A stretch of 64,000 nucleotides of DNA from Streptomyces sp. NBC_01478 (lineage in GTDB: Bacteria; Actinomycetota; Actinomycetes; Streptomycetales; Streptomycetaceae): NCBI RefSeq assembly GCF_036227225.1, contig NZ_CP109444.1:11823501-11887500 (forward strand), in the 5' to 3' direction. Under the pieces are notes generated by a model. That model worked only from the letters and a program-made list of their open reading frames with translations, was not told the DNA's origin and searched no databases. Shown here one piece after another: positions 19,164 to 28,572 of the stretch. Both the position numbers and the translations under genes were made by a program. The number at the start of each line of letters is the position of its first letter. The first letter of the stretch is position 1.

Positions 19164-21782
19164 TCAGGTCAGAACGAGTTCCAGGACCGTGACGGAGAGC
19201 GGCGGCAGGGTGCTGGTGAAGGCTGCTGCCGCGCCGGTGACGGTGCTGGTCCTGGGGACCAGCGTGGTGGGTTCGGTCAGTGTGTTGGTGGCGGTGCGCG
19301 AGGGTCCGGTCAGGACGGTGGCGGTGGCGTTCTTCCGCACGCCCTTCGGCAGGCCCTTGAGTTCGACCGGTACGTTCACCTTCTCCGTTCCGGAGTTGAC
19401 GACCGCCAGGTAGAGACGGTTCCCCGCGCGGGTGGCGACCGTGGCGATGACGGGCAACGCACGTGTGGTGGCCGGGAGTACCGTTCTGCCCAGCCTGCTC
19501 GTCAGCATCTGCTGCGCCCAGTAGCTGGGTGACACGTAGCTGGTGAGGTTGTCGTAGGCGATCAGGTTGGTCGCCCAGGCGTTGTTCTTGACGTGGGAGA
19601 AGAGCGGGGCGTAGCACTCCATGAGGACCTGGTCGGAGTTGCGGATCAGCCCGGCCAGCCATGCGGCGTCGCCCAGCGCGGCGTTGAGATCGGGTGTGGG
19701 GCGGCCTTCCTGCGCGGCCCACTCCCCGACGAAGACCTTGGTCGAGGCGCGGTCTCTGTTGTCGTACTTGTGGGTGGCGGCCTGGGCGGCGGACGGCGCG
19801 AGGTAGTAGTGCTCGTCGATCAGGTCAGGCGTGCGGCTCGTGACGGTCGTCGTGGCGATCAGCTTCAGGTGCGGGTACTTCGCCTTGATCGCGTCGTAGA
19901 AGGCCGTGAACCGGGCGTCGTAGGACCCGGACGAGTCCAGCCAGTCCTCGTTGCCGATCTCCACGAACTCCAGCGGGAACGGCTTCGGGTGGCCGTCGGC
20001 CGCGCGCTTCGCGCCCCAGGTGCTGGTGACGGGACCGGTGATGTACTCGATCTCGTCGAGGGCGTCCTGGACGTACGGCGTGAGGGCGTCGCCGGTGACG
20101 TGCTCGCCCCTCAGCGCGAAGCCCGCGAAGACGGCGAGGAGCGGCTGGGCGTGCATGTCCTCGACCCAGTGCAGGTATTCGAGGAGTCCGAGCCCGTCCG
20201 TGGACCAGTAGCCCCAGGCGTCGTCCATGTGGCCGGGGCGTTCCCAGGCCGGACCGATGGTGTTCTTCCAGTTGAAGCGTGTTGCGATGGTGTTGCCCTC
20301 GAGGAAGTTGCCGCCGGGGAATCGCAGGAACTTCGGTTTCAGGGCGACCAGTTTCTCCATCAGGTCGATGCGCAGGCCGTTGGGGCGGTTGTTGTAGGTG
20401 GGCGGGAAGAGGGAGACGTACTGGAGCCAGAGGGTCTTGCCCGCGGCGGACGGGTCGTCGGTGGTCACGGTCAGCCTCGCGTCGCCGACTACTGGAGTGC
20501 GCGGGCCGGTGCGCAGGGTGAGTTCGAAGGGGCGGTCGGGGAAGTCGGTGCCGACGTGGTGCAGTCGTGCGGAGGCGTACACCGTCGAGCCGTCGGCCGA
20601 CTCGACGGCCACCGTGAGGGGTCCGATCCGGTGCGACGCCTTGGCGAACAGCCGCGCGGTGTACGTGGTTCGGGGGCGTACGGGGATGCCCCAGAACCCG
20701 TCGTTGGCCACTCCGGTCCGGTTGCCGGTCCCGGTACCGCTCGGCAGTACGACCTTGAGGGAGCGGTTGAGGGCGTCGTTGAGGGGCGTGGTGGTGTCGA
20801 GTGCGAGGATCGCTCCGTCGACGGCTGACCAGTGGACGGCTGAGGTGTCGCTGGCCATCATCGTGCGGTTCTGCACCAGTTCGGCGTAGATGCCGCCCTC
20901 GCCGGAGTGGTTGATGTCCTCGAACATCAGGCCGGGAAGGATGGGGGACACCGCGTGCGCCGGGCTGGCGACGTCCACGCTCAGCAGCGGTGTCGTGGAC
21001 TCCACCGGCACCCGGGCCAGCGTCGCGACCTGGTCGGAGGTGAGGGCGGTCGGGAACATCCACACGTCGTCGATCAGGCCGTGCCACTGGTCGACGTGGC
21101 CGCCGCCGTAGAGCGCGCGCCCGATGGCGGTGTCGCCGGTGCCGGCCCAGCCGGCGTCGTAGTCGGTCTCGCCCTCCAGGACGCCGTTGACGTAGAGGCG
21201 GGTGACACCGGCCGACGGGTCGCTGACTCCGACCAGATGGGTCCATGCGCCGGTGGTGGGCGCGGAGGCGGCTGCCGCGACGGCGGCACCCTGTGTGGCG
21301 TCCGAGGCTAGCCGGGCGAAGGCGAAGGTGCCGGTGTCGTCGCGCAGCCCGAGGTAGAAGGCGCTGACGACCTGGCCGTCGATACTGACTGCGGTCTGGT
21401 AGCCACCTAGCTGACCGAGGTTCACCCAGGCGGCCACGGAGAAGGCGTTGGAGGTGTCGAGGGCGGGCCCGGTGGCCGAGGCGTTGCCGCCCGCGGTGAG
21501 GCTCAGGCTGTGGGCGCCGATCTTGCCGGTGTCCCAGGCGGCCGTGCCCTGGAGGGCTGCGGTGTGAGCGTTGCCGGACGAGTCGGCGGCGGAGGATCCG
21601 GAGCCCTCGTCGAAGGTCCAGTGGGCGGCTGCGGCGGGCAGGTCCGAGGCGGTGGCGTCCGCCGAGGTGCCGGACCGTCCGGCGGCCTGTGCCGGTGAGG
21701 TGGCGGCGAAGGTTCCGGCCAGGGACGCGGCGCCGAGGGCGGTGAGGACGGTCCTGCGGGGCAGTCCGGTTTCGGGAGGCAT
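19164..21782 (-). CDS. Secreted GH51 alpha-L-arabinofuranosidase with N-terminal LamG-like domain
   Basis: ATG 21782 follows AAGGAA at 7 nt. The 872-residue protein begins with a Tat-type signal (PRRTVLTALG). Residues 50-250 form a concanavalin/LamG-like fold (AHWTFDEGSGSSAADSSGNA … DDVWMFPTALT), probably carbohydrate binding. From about 270 the GH51 catalytic domain runs to the end: FEDINHSGEGGIYAELVQNR near its start, the acid/base Glu612 in EIGNED, and the nucleophile Glu687 in VFVGEWAAQ. The enzyme should release terminal arabinofuranose from arabinan or arabinoxylan outside the cell. It lies downstream of, and collinear with, a GH54 enzyme, but a hairpin at 22086-22113 suggests separate transcription. 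Confidence 0.9.
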   Translation of the reverse strand: MPPETGLPRRTVLTALGAASLAGTFAATSPAQAAGRSGTSADATASDLPAAAAHWTFDEGSGSSAADSSGNAHTAALQGTAAWDTGKIGAHSLSLTAGGNASATGPALDTSNAFSVAAWVNLGQLGGYQTAVSIDGQVVSAFYLGLRDDTGTFAFARLASDATQGAAVAAAASAPTTGAWTHLVGVSDPSAGVTRLYVNGVLEGETDYDAGWAGTGDTAIGRALYGGGHVDQWHGLIDDVWMFPTALTSDQVATLARVPVESTTPLLSVDVASPAHAVSPILPGLMFEDINHSGEGGIYAELVQNRTMMASDTSAVHWSAVDGAILALDTTTPLNDALNRSLKVVLPSGTGTGNRTGVANDGFWGIPVRPRTTYTARLFAKASHRIGPLTVAVESADGSTVYASARLHHVGTDFPDRPFELTLRTGPRTPVVGDARLTVTTDDPSAAGKTLWLQYVSLFPPTYNNRPNGLRIDLMEKLVALKPKFLRFPGGNFLEGNTIATRFNWKNTIGPAWERPGHMDDAWGYWSTDGLGLLEYLHWVEDMHAQPLLAVFAGFALRGEHVTGDALTPYVQDALDEIEYITGPVTSTWGAKRAADGHPKPFPLEFVEIGNEDWLDSSGSYDARFTAFYDAIKAKYPHLKLIATTTVTSRTPDLIDEHYYLAPSAAQAATHKYDNRDRASTKVFVGEWAAQEGRPTPDLNAALGDAAWLAGLIRNSDQVLMECYAPLFSHVKNNAWATNLIAYDNLTSYVSPSYWAQQMLTSRLGRTVLPATTRALPVIATVATRAGNRLYLAVVNSGTEKVNVPVELKGLPKGVRKNATATVLTGPSRTATNTLTEPTTLVPRTSTVTGAAAAFTSTLPPLSVTVLELVLT

Positions 21783-22134
21783 GCGGGAGTTCCTTTACAC
21801 GACGGTTCGCTCGGACGACTGCGTACGGGGCGGGGGCAAAGTGCTGTTCGGGGGAGGAGTAGCGGGTGCTTTTCCTGGTGGGTTCCGAGCGAGTGCGGGC
21901 GGATGGTGAGTGCTCGTCCTGGGACCGACGGCCAGGACGGGCACTCCGCGGGGCGGGTGGGCAGGACGACGGCTGAAGGTGCGTCAGGCCTGGGCGTGGA
22001 TCGGTGTGCTCCGGGCCGGCTGGGGTGCGGACGGCTCGGACCGTGTGGAGGTCCGCCCGCCGATCCTGTTGGGGGACGGGCCGATGGTCCGCCGTCGGGG
22101 AGGCCGGCGGACCAGCGGCGGATCGGTTCTCCGG
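21783..22134. other. Intergenic region between the two arabinofuranosidase genes
   Basis: It contains the terminator described separately and the ribosome site of the GH51 gene. I see no clear LacI-type operator of the kind found near 23,790 and 24,220. Confidence 0.4.
22086..22113 (-). terminator. Hairpin after the GH54 gene
   Basis: GGTCCGCCG (22086-22094) pairs with CGGCGGACC (22105-22113) across a 10-nt loop, 20 bases past the GH54 stop codon. Confidence 0.5.
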
Positions 22135-23628
22135 TCAGGAGGCGATGTCCCACTGCTGGCAGGTGTTGTCGAGCTGCTGCCACTGGCGCACCACGGTGCC
22201 GTTGGCCGTTCCGCAGTTCGTGACGTCCAGCGTCATGCCGGTGTTGACGTTGGAGATGGTGTAGTGGCTGCCGACCTTGGTGACGTCCCACTGCTGGCAG
22301 GTGTTGCCGAGTGAGGCCCACAGCTGGACGGCCGTGCCGTTGCTCTGCCCGCAGTTCTTGTCGTCCAGGACCGTGCCGCTGTTGACGTTGGTGATCGTGT
22401 AGTGGCCGTTGCCCGCACTGGCGAACTTCCACTGCTGGCAGGTGTTGCCGAGCGAGGACCAGAGGCCGACCGAAGTGCCGTTGGCCGTACCGCAGTTCAC
22501 CGCGTCCAGGACCTTGCCGGAGTTGGTGTTGGTCAGGCGGTAGGCGGTGCCGGTGACGGGGAAGCTCGCGGTCGGGGTGGTGTAGGCGACGGAGATGACG
22601 TTGGCCTGTACGGCGTTGTCGGTGGCGTCGGTCGGGTAACCGGAGGTCATGACGCCTTCGAAGAAGGAGCCGTCGGACCCGTTGCTGTTGTCACCGCCGG
22701 TGCCGAGGACGATGGCACCTTCCTTCTGCATCGGGTTGTATCCGCTGGTGGTGGGCAGGGCCCCGTTGTAGAAGGTGCTCAGCGAACCCGACTGCGCGTT
22801 GCCGCCCTTGATCGCGTAGGCCGATGTGCCGTTGTTCTTCTCCATGGCGGTGACGTACTCGCTGGAGATGCCGGTGTTGCCCGAGTAGGCGCCGTTCGCC
22901 CCGAAGAACAGTCCGTTCTCCAGGTCGGCCTCGACCCACGGGCCGGAGCCGGTGCACGAGAACCAGCACTCCGTACCGAAGTTGATCGCGTCCATGTGGC
23001 CGTTGCCGGTGTCGTCGCCGGACGTCTCGGCGTTGCCGTAGTCGAAGCAGCACCGGTTGTTGACGTGGTGGCCGCTCGTCACCATGTACGCGCCCTCGGG
23101 GGAGCTGCCGGTGGCGATGCCCGTGGTGCTGTTGTCGCGGTAGCCGACACCCGCGGAGACGAAGACGCCGTACGCCGCGTGGCCGTCGACGGTGACTGGC
23201 AGGGCGTTGGCGATCGCGCCGACGTCCTGGCCGCCGTTGCCGCCCGGGCCCTCGATGGTCAGGTCGTTGTGGTTCGCACTCTGGTCGTAGATCTTGGTGA
23301 TGACGCAGGTCGTGCCGGAGCAGAAGGAGTCCTGTGCCGCGGCGTTGGCGTAGCCGCCGGTGCTCAGGACGCCGATGTCGGCGGTGGTGGAGTCCGAGGC
23401 GCGCTTGACCTGGTAGAGAGCGCCGCTGTAGGAGGCGTAGAGGGCTCGCGTGGTGCTGTGCCCCGCCGCACAGGGGGTGCCGGCGGAGGCGTAGATGTCA
23501 CACGGCAGGGACGAGGCCGCCTGGGCCGTGCCCGCGGTGCCGATGGCCCCGACCAGGATGCCGGCGACCAGTGCGAGGATCGCGCCGACCGCCCTCAGCC
23601 TGCGGTCTCTCAGATGCCTTGCTGTCAC
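22135..23628 (-). CDS. Secreted GH54 alpha-L-arabinofuranosidase with C-terminal ricin-type CBM13
   Basis: GTG 23628 has GAGG at 6 nt. The 497-residue product has a signal peptide (cleavage near TAQAAS, about residue 38) and a GH54 catalytic domain: LPCDIYASAGTPCAAGHSTT, KIYDQSANHNDL, INFGTECWFSCTGSGPW. Residues about 370-497 are a ricin B-type lectin module with three repeats ending CQQWKF, CQQWDV and CQQWDI. Fungal GH54 enzymes usually carry a CBM42 instead. It should remove arabinose side chains. A LacI-type operator lies 158-171 bp upstream of the start, and the LacI gene is divergent, so control by that regulator is likely. Confidence 0.9.
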   Translation of the reverse strand: MTARHLRDRRLRAVGAILALVAGILVGAIGTAGTAQAASSLPCDIYASAGTPCAAGHSTTRALYASYSGALYQVKRASDSTTADIGVLSTGGYANAAAQDSFCSGTTCVITKIYDQSANHNDLTIEGPGGNGGQDVGAIANALPVTVDGHAAYGVFVSAGVGYRDNSTTGIATGSSPEGAYMVTSGHHVNNRCCFDYGNAETSGDDTGNGHMDAINFGTECWFSCTGSGPWVEADLENGLFFGANGAYSGNTGISSEYVTAMEKNNGTSAYAIKGGNAQSGSLSTFYNGALPTTSGYNPMQKEGAIVLGTGGDNSNGSDGSFFEGVMTSGYPTDATDNAVQANVISVAYTTPTASFPVTGTAYRLTNTNSGKVLDAVNCGTANGTSVGLWSSLGNTCQQWKFASAGNGHYTITNVNSGTVLDDKNCGQSNGTAVQLWASLGNTCQQWDVTKVGSHYTISNVNTGMTLDVTNCGTANGTVVRQWQQLDNTCQQWDIAS

Positions 23629-23785
23629 TGTGTACCTCTTCCGTGTCGCGTCCTTCTCGGGCCCGGCGCTGCATGCGCGGGGAGCAGGGGGACGCCCGGC
23701 GCGCCGTGATCCGCGCGCCGGGAGCTGCCGCCGAGACGTGGCGTCGAGGCCGGACAGAGCCTCGTCAATCCGCTGGACGGGAAAA

Positions 23786-23799
23786 TGTGAGCGCTAACA
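23786..23799. promoter_or_regulatory. LacI-family operator upstream of the GH54 gene
   Basis: TGTGAGCGCTAACA is a near-palindrome centred on the CpG of AGCGCT, the usual form for LacI/GalR-family repressors. It lies in the GH54 promoter region. Confidence 0.65.
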
Positions 23800-24212
23800 A
23801 TCAAGGCCCCCGGATGCCGTCACGCATGCGGAGTTCTATGGGAACGGCGGTGCTGCCGACCGAGTCCTTCTCTGTTCGGGCGCGGCTGCCGAGCGTGATG
23901 GCTGTATGCCAGGAAGGCTGAAATGGCCTGTGACCGGGGTGATGTGAAGGTGTGGACCTTGCGTGGTCGACGGTGATCGACCGCCTTGCGACTCCGCCTT
24001 TTTTACGCGGGGATGAAGGGGCGGTCAACACTGACGGACAGTCAAGAGTGTGGAAACGAATGCCCTGGATTTCGTGGGGTACGGTCCGCCGCCACGATGG
24101 AACGAGGCTTCGCCCGGCGATGACCTTGCAGGTCAAGGTGGTTCAAGGAGGCCTGACAACGCTGTCCGAAACCTCCGAAAGCGGACGGTCGTCACCCTTG
24201 ACCCTCTCAGAA

Positions 24213-24226
24213 TGTGTGCGCTAACA
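24213..24226. promoter_or_regulatory. LacI-family operator upstream of the lacI-type gene
   Basis: TGTGTGCGCTAACA differs from the site at 23786 by one base and is followed by the same AAT. It lies 74-87 bp before the regulator's start codon, consistent with autoregulation. Confidence 0.65.
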
Positions 24227-24299
24227 ATTCTCCACGGCGGGCTGGTTGAAGCCGGGGAAGCAAGCGATCGGAACACGACAACAGGTGAGGAGGCGGAGC

Positions 24300-25331
24300 A
24301 TGGAGGGGGAGCGCGCACCGGTGATGGCGGACGTGGCCAGGGTTGCGGGCGTCTCGCACCAGACCGTCTCGCGAGTCCTCAACGATCACCCGAGCGTACG
24401 GTCCGCCACCCGCGACCGGGTGCTCGCCGCGGTCCGCGAACTCGGCTACCGTCCCAACGCCGCCGCCCGCAACCTGGCCTCCCGCCGCACCCGCACCCTG
24501 GGTGTGATCAGCTTCAACACCACGTTGTACGGGCCGGCCTGCATGCTCTACGGCATCGAGCAGGCGGCCAGGCAGCACGAGTACTTCGTCACCGTGGCCG
24601 CGGTCGGCACGCTGGACCGGCGGTCCGTACTGGACGCCGTCGACCGGCTCCGCGATCAGGGTGTCGAGGGGATCATCGTCATCGCGCCGCAGACCGCGGC
24701 CGTCGGGGCACTGGCGAGCGTGCCGTCGGACGTACCGCTGATCGCGGTCGGCTGCGGCACCCACGCCAAACTGGCCTCGGTAGCCGTGGACAACGAGGCG
24801 GGCGCCGAACTCGCCACCTCCTATCTGCTCGACCTCGGCCATCGCACGGTGCACCACCTGGTCGGGCCGCGGTCCTGGCTCGACGCGCAGGAGCGTGAGA
24901 CCGGATGGCGAAACGCCCTGGGGAAGCGGGGTGCTCCGGTGGCCGAACCGTTGGGTGGCGCCGACTGGACGGCCCGGACCGGATTCGAACTCGGTCAGCG
25001 GATCGCCGCCGATCCTGAGGTCACCGCGGTGTTCTGCGCCAACGACCACTTGGCTCTCGGCCTGCTGCGGGCCGTGCAGCAGGCCGGGCGTCGGGTGCCC
25101 GAGGACATCAGTGTCGTCGGTTTCGACGACATGCCGGAGACCGAGTACTTCGGCCCGTCACTGACCAGCGTCCGCCAGGACTTCGACGAACTCGGCCGCC
25201 GGGCTCTGCGTGCGCTGATCGAGATCGTCGGTGGCCCCGGCACGGGTCTTCCGGTGGTCGACGAGAGACCTCACATCGTCATCCCGCCCAGTCTTGTGGT
25301 GCGTACGTCGGCGACCCGCCCCCGGCGCTGA
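24300..25331 (+). CDS. LacI-family transcriptional regulator of the arabinoside locus
   Basis: ATG 24300 is preceded by GAGGAGGCGG; 343 residues. Residues 8-55 are a classic LacI helix-turn-helix and hinge (MADVARVAGVSHQTVSRVLN … GYRPNAAARNLAS). The rest is a periplasmic-binding-protein-like sensor (TLGVISFNTTLYGPACMLYG … VVGFDDMPETEYFGPSLTSV). It is divergent from the GH54 gene and upstream of the ABC transporter. Two near-identical operators in the divergent region point to repression of GH54 and itself, relieved by an arabinose-type sugar or oligosaccharide (inferred). I did not find the same operator before the ABC operon. Confidence 0.9.
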   Translation: MEGERAPVMADVARVAGVSHQTVSRVLNDHPSVRSATRDRVLAAVRELGYRPNAAARNLASRRTRTLGVISFNTTLYGPACMLYGIEQAARQHEYFVTVAAVGTLDRRSVLDAVDRLRDQGVEGIIVIAPQTAAVGALASVPSDVPLIAVGCGTHAKLASVAVDNEAGAELATSYLLDLGHRTVHHLVGPRSWLDAQERETGWRNALGKRGAPVAEPLGGADWTARTGFELGQRIAADPEVTAVFCANDHLALGLLRAVQQAGRRVPEDISVVGFDDMPETEYFGPSLTSVRQDFDELGRRALRALIEIVGGPGTGLPVVDERPHIVIPPSLVVRTSATRPRR

Positions 25332-25807
25332 CCGGCCGCTCGGCCGCACCACGGCCTGCACAGAGAAGAGGAAACGACTTGGACCCAGTCCCGTCAGCGT
25401 GACCGCCGACCGTCCGGCCACGGGCCCCCGATGACGAGGGTGCCGTCGCCCGCGAGCACCGTATGCCGAACAACCGCTCCTCCTGGACCGATCGGGTCGC
25501 GGGAACGGCGCAGCCGTCCGTCCTCCGTCCCCCTGCTCCCCGTGTCTTGACGCTCCGTCAGACATTCACGACTCGCCGCCTTCGCGGGGCTCCGCACGGT
25601 CGTCCGCCACATGACCGCAGTCGACCGCTCGCCTCCAGGTCTCTCTGAGTGATCCCCGCCCCGACCGACCCCGTCCCCTCCGGCGCACCGTCATGCCCAA
25701 CAGCCGGAGCGGGTTCGTGCGGCCGTGCCCCGATCGTTCTCGATTCGCCCACACAGCAACGGGATGTGGATACCCCCATCCCGGCATGCCTTGAAAGGCA
25801 CTGATCA
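25332..25807. other. Leader/promoter region of the sugar ABC operon
   Basis: No gene. GAAAGG at 9 nt before ATG 25808 is the ribosome site. No operator like those at 23786 and 24213 was seen, so the operon may use another site or a weak variant. Confidence 0.4.
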
Positions 25808-26950
25808 ATGATGATTCGTACCAGAAGGTCCCGCACCGTCGCTGTCGCCGCCGTGGTGCTCATCTCGCTCACCGCGGCCGGCTGCTCCAAGAACGCCGGC
25901 GGCTCTGCGGCGTCGAAGTCGGCGGGCTCCAGCGCGGCGCCGGTCGCGCTGGCCGGCTCGGTCACCTTCAACCAGACGAACCTCGCCAAGCTCGACACGG
26001 CACTGAAGTCGGCGCTGGCCGGCAAGGACCTGTCCAAGGTCGACATCGGGATGGTCGTGAACGTGGCCGCCGACTACTGGAAGGCCGGCCAGGTCGGTTT
26101 CCTCAAGGGCTGCTCCGACCTCGGCATATCGAAGAGCAAGTGCACCTACTTCGCCCCGCCCAACGGCAAGTTGACCGAGCAGAACTCCGAGCTGGAGACC
26201 CTGCGCTCGCAGGGCGTCACCGGCTACTCGATCTCGGCGATCGACCCGACCTCGGCCGCGGGCACCATCCACACCGACGTCCAGAAAGGCATCGGCGTCC
26301 TGGCGATCGACTCGCCGCTGCCCGGCACCGACGCCGCCTCGCTCTATCTGGGCACCCCGAACTACACAGCCGGCTTCCAGGCCGGCACTGCGATGAAGCA
26401 GGTCCTCGGCGGCAAGGGCAAGGTGGCCATCCTCGTCGGCTCGCTCACCGCGTCCAACGCCACCCAGCGCATCGCCGGCTTCGAGGACGCGCTCAAGGGC
26501 ACCAAGATCACCGTCGCGCAGAAGGTCAACGACAACCTCCAGGCCAGCACAGCGACCTCCGACGCCGAGACCATCCTCGCCAACAACCCGGACGTCACCG
26601 GCCTCTACGGCGTCTACTCCTACGACGGTCCCGCGCTGGCGCAGGCGGTGACCTCGGCCGGCAAGACGGCCTCGGTGCACATCGTGTCCGACGACTCCGA
26701 CGCCCAGACCCTGAAGTTCATCAAGTCCGGTGTCATCTCCGGCACCGTCGTGCAGATGCCGTACCAGCAGGGTTACACCGGGGCGTACATCTTGGCCGCG
26801 GAGAAGGTGCTCGGCAAGGCCGCGACGATGGCGATCATCAAGCCCTACCTGGAGAAGGACGGTTCGACCCTCAGCTCCGGCGTGGGCCTGGTCACCAAGT
26901 CCGACCTGAGCGCGTACCAGTCTCTTGAGTCCCAGCTCGGGATCGGCTGA
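25808..26950 (+). CDS. Sugar ABC transporter substrate-binding lipoprotein
   Basis: 380 residues. A signal peptide with lipobox (LISLTAAGC) makes Cys26 the lipidated residue on the outer face of the membrane. The mature part is a Peripla_BP_4 (ribose/arabinose/galactofuranose class) binding protein: KVDIGMVVNVAADYWKAGQV, AIDPTSAAGTIHTDVQKGIG, VHIVSDDSDAQTLKFIKSG. It is first in a three-gene operon with a double ATPase and a permease, 2 bp from the next start. Together with the neighbouring arabinofuranosidases, the likely cargo is arabinose or arabino-oligosaccharide; that is inference. Confidence 0.9.
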   Translation: MMIRTRRSRTVAVAAVVLISLTAAGCSKNAGGSAASKSAGSSAAPVALAGSVTFNQTNLAKLDTALKSALAGKDLSKVDIGMVVNVAADYWKAGQVGFLKGCSDLGISKSKCTYFAPPNGKLTEQNSELETLRSQGVTGYSISAIDPTSAAGTIHTDVQKGIGVLAIDSPLPGTDAASLYLGTPNYTAGFQAGTAMKQVLGGKGKVAILVGSLTASNATQRIAGFEDALKGTKITVAQKVNDNLQASTATSDAETILANNPDVTGLYGVYSYDGPALAQAVTSAGKTASVHIVSDDSDAQTLKFIKSGVISGTVVQMPYQQGYTGAYILAAEKVLGKAATMAIIKPYLEKDGSTLSSGVGLVTKSDLSAYQSLESQLGIG

Positions 26951-26952
26951 GC

Positions 26953-28572
26953 ATGACGGCCACGGAGAACGCCCCCAGCCGCGCCGTCACGGCGCGGCTG
27001 CGGGGGGTGCACAAGTCCTACGGACCGGTGCGCGTCCTCGACCTGCCCGAACTCGACCTGTACGCCGGCCAGGTGATCGGCGTGGTGGGCGAGAACGGCG
27101 CCGGGAAGTCGACGCTGATGGGCACGCTGGCCGGATCCGTCCACCGGGACGGCGGCGAGATCCTGGTCGGTGGCGAGCCACTGGCCGCCGGGTCCACCGA
27201 GGCCGCGGGACAGCTCGGTATCGCCATGGTCTCCCAGGAGTTCCCGCTGGTCGGACAGCTCTCGGTGGCGGAGAACCTGCTGCTGGGCCGCCGCCCGCGG
27301 AAGTCGAAACGGCGGGTCCTGGTCGACGGTGCCGCACAGCGTGCCGAGGCGAAGGCGATGCTCACCGAGATCGGCTTGTCCGCCGAGACGATCCCGGTAG
27401 GCCGGGAGGTGCGCACCCTTCCGGTGCCGACCCGGCAGATGATCGAGATCGCCAAGGCATGGGGCCGCGAGCCCAAGCTGCTCATCCTGGACGAACCGAC
27501 CTCCTCGCTGGGGCCGGTCGAGGCCGGGATGGTGCTGGGCCTGGCCCGCCAACTGGCCGACCGCGGCGGCACGGTGCTGTTCATCGGGCACCGCTTGGAC
27601 GAGGTGCGGGAGATCAGCGACCGCGTCCTGGTCCTGCGCAACGGCAGACTGGTCGCCGACCTTGAACCGGCCGATGCCAGCGAGGAACGGCTCATCCGGG
27701 AGATGGTCGGCGGCGAGGTCGCACAGGGCGAGCCGAAGGAGCTGCCCGCGACAAGTCCGGTTCTGCTGCAGGTCGAAGGCCTGACCGCCGACGGTCTCGG
27801 CCCCGTTGACCTGGAGGTTCGCGAGGGCGAGATCCTGGGCGTGGCAGGGCTGATGGGCTCGGGCCGCAGCCGCCTGGTCCACACGATCGCGGGAGCACAG
27901 CCCGCGACGGGCGGCCGGATGCGGCTGGGCGGCGAGTCCTACCGGCCGCGGGGTGCCGGTGACGGAGTGGCGGCCGGGATCGCGCTGATCCCGGAGGACC
28001 GCAAAGAGCAGTCGCTGGTGCTGTTCGCGTCGATCCGGTCGAACGTCGTCGTCTCGGTGCTCAAGCGGATCAGCACCCGCGGAATGCTCGGCCCGGGCCG
28101 GGAGCGCGCCGAGGCACGGAAGATCACCGAGAACGTCAACGTGCGGATGCAGTCGGTGGAGCAGCCGATCGGTGCTCTCTCCGGCGGTAACCAACAACGT
28201 GCCATCTTCGGCCGGGCGTTCGCCGCCGAACCTCGCCTGCTGCTGCTCGACGAGCCGACCCGCGGGGTCGACGTGGGCGCGAAGGCGGAGATCTACAAGC
28301 TGATCGACCGGGCGGCGGAGCAGGGCATGGCTCTGCTGGTGGCCTCCTCCGAACTGGAGGAACTGCTGTGGATCTGCCACCGCATCGCGGTGATGAACCA
28401 CGGCCGGGTGGTCACGGTCATCGACCGGGTCGATGCCACCAAGGAACGCATCATGACGGCCGCGGCCGGCACGTCCCCCCTCCACGCGGAGGACCCCGAG
28501 CACGGAGAACCCGACAACCCCGGCCCGGGAGAGCCCGATCAGGAACAGCTGACGAACGGAGCCACAGCATGA
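26953..28572 (+). CDS. Sugar ABC transporter ATP-binding protein with two ATPase domains
   Basis: 539 residues, RbsA/AraG/XylG type. The N-terminal ATPase has Walker A GENGAGKST near residue 47 and Walker B LLILDEPTSSL; its signature motif is degenerate (RTLPVPTRQMIEIAKA). The C-terminal ATPase has a divergent Walker A (GLMGSGRSRL), a good signature LSGGNQQRA and Walker B LLLLDEPTRGVDVG. This asymmetry is normal for the family. The gene starts 2 bp after the binding-protein stop and overlaps the permease by ATGA, so the three genes are translationally coupled. Confidence 0.92.
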   Translation: MTATENAPSRAVTARLRGVHKSYGPVRVLDLPELDLYAGQVIGVVGENGAGKSTLMGTLAGSVHRDGGEILVGGEPLAAGSTEAAGQLGIAMVSQEFPLVGQLSVAENLLLGRRPRKSKRRVLVDGAAQRAEAKAMLTEIGLSAETIPVGREVRTLPVPTRQMIEIAKAWGREPKLLILDEPTSSLGPVEAGMVLGLARQLADRGGTVLFIGHRLDEVREISDRVLVLRNGRLVADLEPADASEERLIREMVGGEVAQGEPKELPATSPVLLQVEGLTADGLGPVDLEVREGEILGVAGLMGSGRSRLVHTIAGAQPATGGRMRLGGESYRPRGAGDGVAAGIALIPEDRKEQSLVLFASIRSNVVVSVLKRISTRGMLGPGRERAEARKITENVNVRMQSVEQPIGALSGGNQQRAIFGRAFAAEPRLLLLDEPTRGVDVGAKAEIYKLIDRAAEQGMALLVASSELEELLWICHRIAVMNHGRVVTVIDRVDATKERIMTAAAGTSPLHAEDPEHGEPDNPGPGEPDQEQLTNGATA